Positions 24,746 through 34,177 of a DNA stretch of 64,000 bases are shown here, in pieces. Numbering within the stretch: position 1 is the first letter of the stretch; each line of letters begins with the position of its first letter. The position numbers and the translations under genes are program-made. The notes beneath the pieces are model-generated. The model was not told the origin of the DNA and did not search any database. It saw only the letters and a program-made list of their open reading frames with translations. This DNA comes from Saprospiraceae bacterium (lineage in GTDB: Bacteria; Bacteroidota; Bacteroidia; Chitinophagales; Saprospiraceae): positions 3,614,719-3,678,718 of the forward strand of contig JADJXG010000001.1 of the NCBI GenBank assembly GCA_016715965.1. The letters are read 5' to 3'.

Positions 24746-25924
24746 TTATTCAGTAATGACAAGATATTTGGTGATGATATTATTCTCAGAAACCAATCTG
24801 ATCAAATATGTGCCAGCTGCTCTATCCAGTAAACTACCATCCAATCTAATGATGTTTTGACCCGCAGAAAATTTCGTTTGCCAATGAACTTTACCGTTCA
24901 AATCAAGTAAGCTTACAATACCTGGTGCATTCAATCCCTCCAACCATATTTCAGCATTATCAGAGACAGGATTGGGGACAATTTTCATTGCTTCAGAAGC
25001 CTGGTCTTCCAAAGAATGGTCATGGTCTCCTTCTACATCCTCATGAATATCTTTGACTTTAATTGCATTTCCACAAGAGGTACATGGTCCAATTTGGTCA
25101 CCATGATTAAAATGGGCTGGAAGAGCATTTTTATTGATGCAAATAGTGTGTGGATTATTATCATTATGACAAACCATAATCTTATTTTTTCCACATTTCC
25201 AATCATCACTATAGGCATCGTAATTTAGCAATTGGCTACAATCCGGGATATTGTCACCATTTGCATCGACTGTATCATCACCTCCCGGACAGATGTCATT
25301 ACAGTCCGCTACCCCATCACAATCGCTATCGGTGTCTTCATTTCCACATCCACAAATGCCAGGCTCAGTTTTGAATGGATCGTCGGGACACTGATCACAA
25401 ACGTCCATGGTACCGTCCCCGTCACTGTCTTCAAATTCAACTATAAATTGTGGGGTTACCCAATCTGGAACATCATTCCATTTACCCAAGCCGCCAAAAT
25501 TTGTGACTGTATAATCCTCATCACCTAAATTATTTGGCTCTCCGGGCCACCAGTCGGTAAAAGTTAGAGGCTCACCGGAATGCCACTCAAAAGTTCCTTC
25601 TACTGCAAGATCACTCAGCCCAATGGTTATATACCCCGGAACCAAAGGAGACAACCAGGCATTTTCTGCCGCAGAATTAATACTGGCTAGGTAACCACCC
25701 GCTGCCGTGGCATCCCCGTAGGCCAAAGATGGATTGGTGCCATAATTGGACAAATAATAATGGTGTCCTTCAAAACTGCCCAAATAGGAATATCCGTCGA
25801 TTGAACACTGCCCAAAAACCTTGTCTCCAGGCCACAACAGAATTAGAATTAAGAAAAATTGCCCCAAATAGATTGCGGGCTTCCATTCCAGTGGAAGGCA
25901 TTTGCCTTGAATCTGAATTTTCAT
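24746..25924 (-). CDS. Secreted C-type-lectin-domain protein with type A T9SS domain, paralogue 3
   Basis: 392 residues. After a signal region ending near VFGQ comes a C-type lectin-like domain (about residues 43-165): HHYYLSNYGTNPSLAYGDAT, GGYLASINSAAENAWL, then the WPGEPNN segment (a calcium/sugar-binding EPN-type motif) and KWNDVPDW. One or two Asp/Cys repeats (DSDGDGTMDVCDQCP) follow, then the shared CHNDNNPHTICINKNAL region and a sorting domain (MKIVPNPVSDNAEIW). EPN suggests mannose-type binding in animal lectins; here this is only a hint. Confidence 0.87.
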   Translation of the reverse strand: MKIQIQGKCLPLEWKPAIYLGQFFLILILLWPGDKVFGQCSIDGYSYLGSFEGHHYYLSNYGTNPSLAYGDATAAGGYLASINSAAENAWLSPLVPGYITIGLSDLAVEGTFEWHSGEPLTFTDWWPGEPNNLGDEDYTVTNFGGLGKWNDVPDWVTPQFIVEFEDSDGDGTMDVCDQCPDDPFKTEPGICGCGNEDTDSDCDGVADCNDICPGGDDTVDANGDNIPDCSQLLNYDAYSDDWKCGKNKIMVCHNDNNPHTICINKNALPAHFNHGDQIGPCTSCGNAIKVKDIHEDVEGDHDHSLEDQASEAMKIVPNPVSDNAEIWLEGLNAPGIVSLLDLNGKVHWQTKFSAGQNIIRLDGSLLDRAAGTYLIRLVSENNIITKYLVITE

Positions 25925-26430
25925 AATAAAGAATTTATTGTTTACTTAAAAAAAAATACCCTTTATTTGAAATAGCGAATTTCTAAATCCATGGAATTGG
26001 GCCAAATTTATGTATTTAAATCTATCCGTGTGCCAAATCTTTTTTCAAAAATCATGAAATAATAAAAAAATTACAAATTTTTAATATTTGTATATTTATG
26101 ATATTCATTTGAAATCTTTTATATAGTAATATTATAAATTATATAACTAATATGCTGGAATTTTATTTGTTAAATCACCCAATATTGCGCCATCAAGTTG
26201 CATCAGTTTGAAATAATTTCAAATTATTTATTAGAATTTTAGCAGCCTTGCAAAATACCTACTAATTTTTTCTTGAGTGGGGCCTTCAAGTCATATTTTT
26301 GATCAAATAGCCGGAATTGGACCTATAAGATGTGTAAGCATACCTGAGCAATCTGGAGCACGCCCAATTATAATCTTGTTTGTCCATGCCACCCCCCTAA
26401 AAATTCAACAGGTTGCAATGATAATTGGCC
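25925..26430. other. AT-rich intergenic region without a gene
   Basis: About 500 bp between the lectin gene start and the mnmE stop. Only short frames without coding character are present. The part next to 25924 must hold the promoter of the lectin-domain gene. The part after 26230 reads GC-richer but I see no gene in it. Confidence 0.5.
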
Positions 26431-27807
26431 TTACTTTCCAATACAGAACTTCCCAAAGATATTGCCCAGGATCTCGTCGTTGGTGATCTGGCCGCTGACC
26501 TCTCCAAGATGGTGCAGAACGGATCTGAGATTTTGGGCGACAAGATCCGTGGTAAGGCCAGTTTGGATACCTTCGCGGGCAATGCTGATATCACGGCTGG
26601 CTTGTTCGAGCGCATTGCGATGGCGCGCGTTGATGGCGATGCTGTCCTCATGGATGGTATTAGAACCAAGTACTTTAGAGAGCAAGATTTTTTTGAGTTT
26701 TTCAATTCCCTTACCCGACCTGGCGGATATTTGCAGAAAACTGTCCGGCAAATTCTCTGCATGGTTACTCCCCGATTGGGCGATTAGATCTGATTTGTTG
26801 GCGATGAGAATTCTCTGATCTGGATCTGCTTCCATGCCACTGACATCTTTTTGTGCTTCTTCCAAACTCAACTCGCTGGAATCATAAACATAAATCAAAA
26901 TCGAGGCCTTTTTTATTTTTTCATAACTTCTTTGAATGCCCATGGCTTCCACCTGATTTTTGGCCTCTCTTAAGCCGGCGGTGTCGATCAGATGAAACAG
27001 GATCCCCTCTATATTTAGTTTCTCCTCAACAGTATCTCTTGTAGTGCCGGGGATATCAGAAACGAGTGCCCGGTCCTCTCCCAGTAAACTATTGAGAAGC
27101 GTGGATTTGCCTGCATTGGGTCTGCCGGCTATGACGGTTTGAACCCCGTTTCTAACTGCATTGCCGAGTTGGAAGGAACTCAATAATTTCTCGATCCTTT
27201 CCGAAATATGATCCAACAGACCAAGTAATTTGGTCCTGTCGGCAAATTCGACATCCTCTTCCGCAAAATCGAGCTCCAGCTCGATCAATGAGACAAAGTC
27301 CAATAGCGCCATTCGCAGGTCTTCGATTTCATTTTTTATTCCTCCTTTGAGCTGATTGATGGCCAATTGATGGGCCGCGCGGGTCTCCGAAGATATTAAA
27401 TCTGCAACAGCTTCCGCCTGAGAAAGGTCCATTTTGCCATTAAGCCAGGCTCTCCTTGTAAACTCTCCCGCCTCCGCGGGTCTCACTCCCTTGGAGTAAA
27501 GCAGGCTAAGTACTTCCTGCAAGATGTACACTGAACCATGGCAACTGATCTCTACCACGTCTTCTCCGGTGTAAGAATGCGGAGCCCTGAAAACCGAAAT
27601 CAATACTTCATCAATGGTCTGGCCCTTAGAGGAGACCATTTTGCCAAAATGCAAGGTATGGCCTTCAACTTTAGAAAGATCCCTACCCTCAAAAAACTTT
27701 TGGGTGACTACTATCGCATCCGGACCGGAGACCCTGATCTGCCCTACTGCCGACATGGTCGGAGCGGTAATGGTAGCAGCAATTGTATCCCGGACCAAGG
27801 CATTCAT
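26431..27807 (-). CDS. mnmE: tRNA uridine-5-carboxymethylaminomethyl(34) synthesis GTPase MnmE
   Basis: 458 residues. With MnmG it modifies wobble U34 of tRNAs. The N-terminal tetrahydrofolate-binding domain (DTIAATITAPTMSAVGQIRV) is followed by a helical domain and the inserted G domain with GRPNAGKST (G1), DIPGTTRDTVEEK (G2), DTAGLRE (G3) and NKSD (G4). The C-terminus is the invariant FCIGK, with the catalytic cysteine. A -7 box lies 5 bp before the ATG. Confidence 0.97.
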   Translation of the reverse strand: MNALVRDTIAATITAPTMSAVGQIRVSGPDAIVVTQKFFEGRDLSKVEGHTLHFGKMVSSKGQTIDEVLISVFRAPHSYTGEDVVEISCHGSVYILQEVLSLLYSKGVRPAEAGEFTRRAWLNGKMDLSQAEAVADLISSETRAAHQLAINQLKGGIKNEIEDLRMALLDFVSLIELELDFAEEDVEFADRTKLLGLLDHISERIEKLLSSFQLGNAVRNGVQTVIAGRPNAGKSTLLNSLLGEDRALVSDIPGTTRDTVEEKLNIEGILFHLIDTAGLREAKNQVEAMGIQRSYEKIKKASILIYVYDSSELSLEEAQKDVSGMEADPDQRILIANKSDLIAQSGSNHAENLPDSFLQISARSGKGIEKLKKILLSKVLGSNTIHEDSIAINARHRNALEQASRDISIAREGIQTGLTTDLVAQNLRSVLHHLGEVSGQITNDEILGNIFGKFCIGK

Positions 27808-27811
27808 TGGA

Positions 27812-27819
27812 CAAAATTA
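27812..27819 (-). promoter_or_regulatory. -7 promoter box of mnmE
   Basis: TAATTTTG on the minus strand, ending 5 bp before the ATG at 27807. The start of transcription would coincide with the ATG, implying a leaderless or nearly leaderless mRNA. Confidence 0.45.
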
Positions 27820-27915
27820 GACTTAATTACTTGATTCCACCGGGCATTCTGGGTTTCAGATTATAAGCTTGAGACAAAAAATCTGAATTGTGCTTTCACC
27901 CATGAGACAAATCTT

Positions 27916-27923
27916 TACCTTTG
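27916..27923 (+). promoter_or_regulatory. -7 promoter box of the 27928 gene
   Basis: TACCTTTG, 4 bp before the ATG at 27928; again a leaderless transcript would result. Confidence 0.45.
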
Positions 27924-27927
27924 TTTT

Positions 27928-28344
27928 ATGAGCGCTGGAGAAATTGCAGGAATCGCCTGGAAATATATTAAAAAAGGATTGATGTGGATTCTTGTGCTAA
28001 GCTTTTTATCCTTTCTTTCCTGGTTTTTATTTATCTATTTTGCCAATTACAGTGAAGGCTCTCGCACCGGATACGTCACCAAGGTCAGTCATCGCGGCGT
28101 GGTCTTCAAGACCTGGGAAGGCGAGTTGAACTTTGGTTTTTTTGGAATTGGAGGACAAACCGGAAAACCTTCAGAAAATATATGGCAATTTTCGGTGGCT
28201 GATGATGAGGTAGCCCTTGAAGTTCAGAAAGCCTCTGAGACGGGACACAAGGTGACTTTATTCTATAAACAGAAATATAAAAAGCTGTTTTTCAGAGGAG
28301 ATACAGAATACCTTGTCTATAAAGTAGAACACGTCAAAGAATAA
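27928..28344 (+). CDS. Conserved membrane-anchored protein of unknown function
   Basis: 138 residues. One long hydrophobic helix (GLMWILVLSFLSFLSWFLFIYF, about residues 19-42) anchors a small domain of beta character: GSRTGYVTKVSHRGVVFKTW, then EGELNFGFFGIGG and a C-terminal KLFFRGDTEYLVYKVEHV. I recall this type as a conserved Bacteroidota protein sometimes mislabelled 6-phosphogluconate dehydrogenase; nothing in it supports that enzyme. It is divergent from mnmE. Confidence 0.8.
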   Translation: MSAGEIAGIAWKYIKKGLMWILVLSFLSFLSWFLFIYFANYSEGSRTGYVTKVSHRGVVFKTWEGELNFGFFGIGGQTGKPSENIWQFSVADDEVALEVQKASETGHKVTLFYKQKYKKLFFRGDTEYLVYKVEHVKE

Positions 28345-28461
28345 TACCACAAATCTTTTTCGAATAAAGACCATTCGATTTTCAATAATACCCTTAGATG
28401 AATGGCATAAGTGTTTAACCTAGGATCCATCAAGCCAACTGAATCAAAGAAACGGGAGAAA

Positions 28462-29058
28462 CTACTTTATTTCTCCACTGTTTGTGATGCTTACTTTGGC
28501 ACTTGTTGCTCCGGAACGACTACCCACGGCCTCCATCTTTGCCACGACGTCCATTCCCTCGGTGACTTTTCCAAAAACCACGTGTCTTCCATCCAACCAT
28601 GGGCAGGGAACCGTCGTAATGAAAAACTGACTTCCGTTGGTATTGGGTCCGGAATTGGCCATAGACAGCAGGCCGGGTTCTGAATGCTTTAAGTTGAAGT
28701 TTTCATCATTAAATTTATTGCCGTAAATGGATTTACCGCCAGTGCCATTGTGATTGGTAAAATCACCTCCTTGGCACATGAATTGGGGTATAATCCGATG
28801 AAAACCACTGGATTTATATCCAAATCCCTTTTCGCCTGTACACAAGGCCCTGAAATTCTCAGCGGTAAGAGGCGTTACATCGGCAAACAATTCGAAAACA
28901 ATGCGTCCGGCAGACTCGTCGCCAATAGAGATGTCAAAGTAAACTTTAGGATTAGATTTCATTTTGTTGGTGGAAATTTTGACCTGTGCGGAAAGTGGAT
29001 GTAAACCTGTCAGAGAAAGACACAAAATACCAACCGCAAAGGAGTAAACTGATTTCAT
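28462..29058 (-). CDS. Secreted peptidyl-prolyl cis-trans isomerase (cyclophilin type)
   Basis: 198 residues with signal peptide (MKSVYSFAVGILCLSLTGLHPLSAQ), so a periplasmic foldase. The cyclophilin core is textbook: VYFDISIGDESAGRIVFELF, TAENFRALCTGEKG, FHRIIPQFMCQGGDFTN (catalytic arginine and FMCQGGD), GSQFFITT and WLDGRHVVFGKV. Convergent with the 27928 gene; upstream of it lies the feoB end. Confidence 0.94.
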   Translation of the reverse strand: MKSVYSFAVGILCLSLTGLHPLSAQVKISTNKMKSNPKVYFDISIGDESAGRIVFELFADVTPLTAENFRALCTGEKGFGYKSSGFHRIIPQFMCQGGDFTNHNGTGGKSIYGNKFNDENFNLKHSEPGLLSMANSGPNTNGSQFFITTVPCPWLDGRHVVFGKVTEGMDVVAKMEAVGSRSGATSAKVSITNSGEIK

Positions 29059-29215
29059 TTGGAAAAATTTACAGCCAAAACGTAAAGAGCGACAAATTGT
29101 TTCAATTTGCTTTTAGATTTTAGAGGGTCCTTGCTGTAATTTATAAAAAATCTTCAAGACCATTTTGGATATCTTGTATATTGGGCCAATCTTCCAATGA
29201 AAATGTTCCTGAGAA

Positions 29216-31297
29216 TTAGAAAAAATTCCAAACCGCAAAACTGGCCAACCAAGCCAAAACACCCATGTAGAGAAACTGCCCCAGAGCCCACGACCATTTG
29301 CCGGTTTCCCTCTTCATCACCGCAAGGGTGCTCATGCATTGCATGGCAAATGCATAGAAAACCACCAGACTCAATGCGCGCTTTGAAGTAAAAAATGGAG
29401 ATCCATCTTTTGATGTTTCAGCCGCCATTTTCTCTCTAAGCGTACTTATTTCAGTATTGGGACCAAGGCTGTAAATAGTGCTCATCGTCCCTACGAATAC
29501 TTCTCTGGCGGCGAATGAGGTGATCAAAGCAATGCCTATTTTCCAATCAAATCCCAATGGCTGGATCAGGGGTTCAATCCGGTGACCAATCTGACCCGCG
29601 AATGAGTTTTCCAAAACCATCGACTCAACAAAATTGGATGACTGCTCACCCTTTAGCCCGATCCGATTGGCTTCCCTCTGAGCTTCTTTTCTGGCATTTT
29701 CCATTTGACCCGGAAAGGAATAATTGGCCAAAAACCAGAGTATAATCGCTATCATCAATATGATCTTTCCCGCTTCCATTACAAATGAATTTACCTTATT
29801 CTTGATGAGCACCCATACCTGGGTCCACTGAGGGATTTGATAAACGGGCAGTGGCATGGCCAATAAGCTGCTCTCTCTGACAGGCAGCAGCAAATGCAAT
29901 ATAAACGCAGTGAGCAATGCGGCCAATATTCCCATCAAATACAATCCGGTAAAAACCAGGCCTTGCAAATTAAATATCCCTCCAATTCGATCCGCAGGTA
30001 TGATAAAACCCACAAGGGCTGCATACACCGGGAGTCTTGCAGAACATGGAATCAATGGAATTACAAATGAAGTGAGCAATCTCTCACGACGATTTTTGAT
30101 GCTTCTGGTGGACAGGATGGCAGGAATGGCGCATGCGCCACCGCTAATCAAACCGATGACTGATCGCCCGTTGAGTCCTATTTTGGAAAGCAAATGATCC
30201 AATAAATAGACAACTCTTGCCATATATCCGGTTTCTTCCAAAATGGCCATAAACAAAAACAGGATCGCAATTTGGGGTATAAAAACCATAATTCCTGCCA
30301 ATCCGGGAATCAAGCCTTTGGTCAGAAATGAGGTAAGATCGTTTGCAGGCAACCAATGCATGAGTTGATTGGCCAGCCATGCAAAGGAGTGGTCGATGAT
30401 ATCCATTGGCCATTGTGCAAATGAAAAAATCATTTGAAAAATAAACAAGATGATACCTAAAAATATAAACAATCCAATGATCGGGTGGGTCAGCAACTTG
30501 TCCAATCGAAAAGTAAATAAACCCTGACCGGTTAAGCCATCCGTTTGATTCATTTTTTTTGAATCGGCAAGCCAGGTATCAATTATTGCGTATCGCCGCA
30601 TGGTGTCTTCTATCTGAAATTGCAGTTGAATTCGTTTTTTTGAACTACTTGAACCCAACGGATCAAAGGCTTGCTTAAAAACGGCCTTTGCATTCTCAAA
30701 TGGATTGGGACCATAGGGAAGTTCCAACTGTGTCAATAAAGCCAGATTGTAATAATCTTTATCGAATGAAGTTTGTGTAAAATTGGAATCGATATTTTCC
30801 CCAATCATTTGCCTTAACAAATCCAGGTTCTCACCATTGCGATTGCTGACAGCAATCACCTTAACATTAAATTGCCGGGTCAATAAATTTACCCAAAATG
30901 AGACTTGTTCTATGGATACCTGATCTGAATTGGTCAGGCAAATCATTAAAGGTATGCCTAAATCTGCCAACTGTGTGAGCAACAAAAGTTGCTTGTCCAA
31001 GAGGCTGATGTCAGCAACATAAAGCGCCAGATCAGGATACAATGGATGAGAGGGATCAGTAAGGCAGGAACTCAACACTTTTTCATCTTCCGATATGGGA
31101 TACAGGCTATAGGCTCCGGGAAGATCAATCAACATGGTCTGGCTAACACCGGGATTGGCTAAAATGGCAGTTTTGGCTTCCACTGTTACACCTGGAAAAT
31201 TTCCCACTCGCTGATTTAATCCAGAAAGAGCATTAAAAAGGCTGGACTTGCCACTGTTTGGGTTTCCAATGAGGGCCAACTTCATGTGCTCGATCAT
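29216..31297 (-). CDS. feoB: Ferrous iron transport protein B
   Basis: 693 residues. FeoB imports Fe2+ across the inner membrane. The N-terminal G domain has GNPNSGKSSLFN (G1), DLPGAYSLYPISEDE (G3 region) and LTNSDQ (the NxxD-like G4). A helical spacer follows and then the transmembrane core with the two Gate motifs, one around GGACAIPAILSTRSIKNRRE with PCSARLPVYAAL, the other around TSFAAREVFVGTMSTIYSL. Length is normal for a Bacteroidota FeoB. It overlaps feoA by 4 nt, so both are made from one transcript. Confidence 0.96.
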   Translation of the reverse strand: MIEHMKLALIGNPNSGKSSLFNALSGLNQRVGNFPGVTVEAKTAILANPGVSQTMLIDLPGAYSLYPISEDEKVLSSCLTDPSHPLYPDLALYVADISLLDKQLLLLTQLADLGIPLMICLTNSDQVSIEQVSFWVNLLTRQFNVKVIAVSNRNGENLDLLRQMIGENIDSNFTQTSFDKDYYNLALLTQLELPYGPNPFENAKAVFKQAFDPLGSSSSKKRIQLQFQIEDTMRRYAIIDTWLADSKKMNQTDGLTGQGLFTFRLDKLLTHPIIGLFIFLGIILFIFQMIFSFAQWPMDIIDHSFAWLANQLMHWLPANDLTSFLTKGLIPGLAGIMVFIPQIAILFLFMAILEETGYMARVVYLLDHLLSKIGLNGRSVIGLISGGACAIPAILSTRSIKNRRERLLTSFVIPLIPCSARLPVYAALVGFIIPADRIGGIFNLQGLVFTGLYLMGILAALLTAFILHLLLPVRESSLLAMPLPVYQIPQWTQVWVLIKNKVNSFVMEAGKIILMIAIILWFLANYSFPGQMENARKEAQREANRIGLKGEQSSNFVESMVLENSFAGQIGHRIEPLIQPLGFDWKIGIALITSFAAREVFVGTMSTIYSLGPNTEISTLREKMAAETSKDGSPFFTSKRALSLVVFYAFAMQCMSTLAVMKRETGKWSWALGQFLYMGVLAWLASFAVWNFF

Positions 31298-31497
31298 GGT
31301 TGATTGATTCGTTGGGTCTCAAAGCTTTGCCATTCTCTTTTGCTCAATGCATAGAATGAATGATCCATTTGTACGTAATAGGACCCGCCAAATGGCATTT
31401 TTCGGATGATCCTGATGGTTTTTCCGGGATAAAACCCAAGGCTTAAAAGCCTTATACCTATATTAGGGTCCTTGATTTTTAAGATAAGGTATTCCAA
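31294..31497 (-). CDS. feoA: Ferrous iron transport protein A
   Basis: 67 residues if started at the TTG giving MEYLILKIKDPNIG. The SH3-like FeoA fold is seen in IGIRLLSLGFYPGKTIRIIRK followed by PFGGSYYVQMDHSFYALSKRE. The frame is open for 39 codons further upstream (to an ATG at 31614), but that part has no FeoA character and would run into the region of the divergent sigma factor gene. FeoA binds and stimulates FeoB, which follows with a 4-nt overlap. Confidence 0.8.
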   Translation of the reverse strand: MEYLILKIKDPNIGIRLLSLGFYPGKTIRIIRKMPFGGSYYVQMDHSFYALSKREWQSFETQRINQP

Positions 31498-31685
31498 TTT
31501 TAGAATTAATATGTACCAAAAAGGCTGGCAAAGATAGCTTGTTATATCCTTGTCATCTCTATGATGCCATCTTTTATTGGGCCCGATGGCTCCCCAAACA
31601 CAAAAAACCAGCACTCAGGCAGCGAATTTTAGCTAATTTCGTTTTAACAAGACAAATTCATCCGGTGGATCTCACGCTGAAATAT

Positions 31686-32219
31686 ATGAATGAAGAATCT
31701 GATTTGATACAGGCATGTATCAGAAAAGAGGAATGGGCTCAGCAGAGGTTGTACGAAGATAACTATAAAAAGATGTTGACGATTTGTATGAGATACGCGG
31801 GTTCGGAAGAAGATGCTGTTGATATTTTGCATGATGGTTTTTTTAAAATATTGACACATTTGACCAGTTATGAACCCAATACATCTCTGCAGGCCTGGAT
31901 GAACAGAATCATGGTCAACACCTGCATTGATTATTACCGATATAAAAGCAAGCGATACACGACCGAAATTGACACTGTAATGGATCTAAAAAGTCCATTT
32001 GTCAATCCATTGGACACCATTACTATTGAAGAAATTATGACCGCTGTGCAGACCCTTCCTGAAACCTACCGATCGGTCTTCAATCTTTACATCATTGATG
32101 GGTATTCCCACAAAGAAATATCAGTTAAATTAAACATCACTGAAAGTACATCCAGATCCAATCTGGTCAAAGCGAGGCAGAAATTGAAAGAATTATTGCG
32201 AACAGATGAAGAAAAGTGA
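31686..32219 (+). CDS. ECF-type RNA polymerase sigma factor
   Basis: 177 residues from MNEESDLIQACIRKEEWAQQ. Region 2 reads LYEDNYKKMLTICMRYAGSE, DAVDILHDGFFKILTHL and WMNRIMVNTCIDYYRY; region 4 has LPETYRSVFNLYIIDGYSHKEISVKL with NITESTSRSNLVKARQKLKE as the recognition helix. The frame is open for 49 codons further 5' but the family start is at this ATG. The next gene overlaps it by 14 nt and probably encodes its membrane partner. Confidence 0.92.
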   Translation: MNEESDLIQACIRKEEWAQQRLYEDNYKKMLTICMRYAGSEEDAVDILHDGFFKILTHLTSYEPNTSLQAWMNRIMVNTCIDYYRYKSKRYTTEIDTVMDLKSPFVNPLDTITIEEIMTAVQTLPETYRSVFNLYIIDGYSHKEISVKLNITESTSRSNLVKARQKLKELLRTDEEK

Positions 32220-33678
32220 AAAATTTGACGAATGGTTGAAAGACCGCCTGGATCATTACAATCCAGCAGAAACCCACAAAAACAAAGTATGGGATCAATT
32301 GAAGCAATCCTTGAAAAAACATCAGGACGAGGAAGTCTTATTTGATCAATTCATTAAGGACAAATTGTCCAAATACGAGCATTCCGCACCCAAATCTGAT
32401 TGGAATCATTTTTTAATCAAATATAGAGAGAGGGCTGCAAGAAGGCGAAGAATCATGGGAATCAGAGTGGCTGAATTAAGCCTTTTAATTTTACTGCTAC
32501 TGACTTTTGACAAGTTTTACAAGCAATATATGCCAATACATGATGAGTTAAGGTCTGTTGACAATTCATCCATTGATAAAAACTCTTATGAAAAAAACAC
32601 AAGCCATTTTTCCCAGCTCAATAAGCCAAACACATCTGATAAAGAGAGCTTCATGCCCCGAAGTGAGAAATCACAATCATATACTGATCAGAAAATAAAG
32701 GCAAATCAACAAAAGGACCGTCGTATTAAAAATAAAAGTTGGAACAAAAATTATTCAAATTCTCAAATCAATTCAAAGGGTAATGATTTGACTTTTACCC
32801 AAACTGAAACGGAACCTACAATTCTTTTCACTTCCAGTGAGTCCTCTGAACAAGTCAATGAAAATTCAGCAGGTCTTCTTCAAATCCCTACAACAAATCA
32901 GGAATTGGAAGACATTCAATGCCTGGATCGAAAAGAAACATCCATTTTATTTTCACCAAAAATGGAGGGGGTCATGTTTTCCAGATGGATCTCACACAAA
33001 ACCAAAGAATTTACAATTTGGGCTCATGCTCAATCAGGTGCCGGGATTAATTTCATCAGGACCCCACATGACATTTTATTAGGTGATCATCCACAAAAAA
33101 GAATTGGGAATCTTGTACTTGCAAGAGCTTCCGTTTTGTTTGATCACGGAAGATGGAATCTTGAGTCTGGTATTGAGTACAGTGTGTTGAAAGACCAGCC
33201 AAAAATTTGCGACATTTATAAACACCAATCCGGTGATTTTTACAAATCTGAACTGAGCTCCTCCAATTATCAAATTTTGGAAATTCCAATTTTAGCCCAT
33301 GTGGTGATATTATACACCGGCCCTGTGTCGATGACCCTTGGTGGAGGAATTTCGGTCGCGGCCAATCTGTCCAGTCAATTTTCAAGGAAGGATGAAATAT
33401 ATAATGTTACCCCGACTCAGGGTGTCAGCTTTATTCCGAGATTAAGTTATCTGGATGAAAAACCATATATCAACGGCTTACTCCGGCACGAAGAGTTTAA
33501 TCAGAATTCTTTTGCCAATTTGATTTTAATGTCCAGAATATATTACAGACATCGATCCAATCTTCGGTTTTTTTCTGAAGTACAGTTTAAGAAAATGTTG
33601 AGCAGTTACGGATTTGGTCCTCTTTCCGATTACTACCGGCAAATTGGCATATCCTTAGGCGTCTCCCGGAAAATTTAA
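32206..33678 (+). CDS. Single-span membrane protein with sigma-linked N-terminus and beta-rich C-terminus
   Basis: 490 residues. The N-terminal ~85 residues are charged and helical with two similar pieces (FDEWLKDRLDHYNPAE and FDQFIKDKLSKYEHSAP), then one transmembrane helix (VAELSLLILLLLTF) and a long Ser/Asn/Lys-rich linker. The last ~220 residues look like outer-membrane beta strands (SGAGINFIRTPHDILLG, ... SEVQFKKMLSSYGFGPLSDY). The overlap with the ECF sigma gene and the cytoplasmic N-terminus suggest an anti-sigma-like role joined to an envelope domain, but no known anti-sigma motif is visible. Confidence 0.75.
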   Translation: MKKSEKFDEWLKDRLDHYNPAETHKNKVWDQLKQSLKKHQDEEVLFDQFIKDKLSKYEHSAPKSDWNHFLIKYRERAARRRRIMGIRVAELSLLILLLLTFDKFYKQYMPIHDELRSVDNSSIDKNSYEKNTSHFSQLNKPNTSDKESFMPRSEKSQSYTDQKIKANQQKDRRIKNKSWNKNYSNSQINSKGNDLTFTQTETEPTILFTSSESSEQVNENSAGLLQIPTTNQELEDIQCLDRKETSILFSPKMEGVMFSRWISHKTKEFTIWAHAQSGAGINFIRTPHDILLGDHPQKRIGNLVLARASVLFDHGRWNLESGIEYSVLKDQPKICDIYKHQSGDFYKSELSSSNYQILEIPILAHVVILYTGPVSMTLGGGISVAANLSSQFSRKDEIYNVTPTQGVSFIPRLSYLDEKPYINGLLRHEEFNQNSFANLILMSRIYYRHRSNLRFFSEVQFKKMLSSYGFGPLSDYYRQIGISLGVSRKI

Positions 33679-33682
33679 TTCA

Positions 33683-34051
33683 TTAATCTTCTCCAAACTG
33701 CTTTTCGTCATGGAGTTTTTTAAAAAGTGCCTCCAATCGGTAGACTTCCGTCAAAGTATCATCCAAATAGAATCTTAATTCAGGCATTACTCTTAATTGT
33801 TTTCTGAGTTTTTGGTGCAAAGCGTGTTTTAACCTGGGGTAATTTTCTTCCATCATTAAAATCACTTCCTGATGATTTTCATTGTTAAATATACTGAGAT
33901 ATACTTTTGCGAGTGCCAAATCCGGACTCATTTTAACACCAGTAACTGTGACCAGGGCATCGCCGTACACATATTTTCCTTCCTCAGTGAGAATCATGCT
34001 AAATTGCCTTCTGATTAATTCTCCGATTTGCTTTTGTCTGATGGATTCCAT
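33683..34051 (-). CDS. rbfA: Ribosome-binding factor A
   Basis: 122 residues from MESIRQKQIGELIRRQFSMI. RbfA binds the 30S precursor near the 5' end of 16S rRNA in late assembly. The KH-like fold is recognised in VTVTGVKMSPDLALAKVYLS, then LKHALHQKLRKQLRVMPELR and FYLDDTLTEVYRLEALFKKL. The frame extends 30 codons upstream without RbfA character. Divergent from recG. Confidence 0.93.
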   Translation of the reverse strand: MESIRQKQIGELIRRQFSMILTEEGKYVYGDALVTVTGVKMSPDLALAKVYLSIFNNENHQEVILMMEENYPRLKHALHQKLRKQLRVMPELRFYLDDTLTEVYRLEALFKKLHDEKQFGED

Positions 34052-34177
34052 AATAATCGTGTAAGGTGGTTTAAAATGAGCGGCTGGCCCTCTCAAAGAC
34101 ATTTCGATTGTCCTCCCCAAAATAAGAAAAAAATATACCATATTGTTCTAAACTAGGGTTTATTTTGTGTCTGGAAC

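Noticed and set aside
26425..27834. Plus-strand frames opposite mnmE
   Set aside because: mnmE is unmistakable on the minus strand; the opposite frames have no family resemblance.
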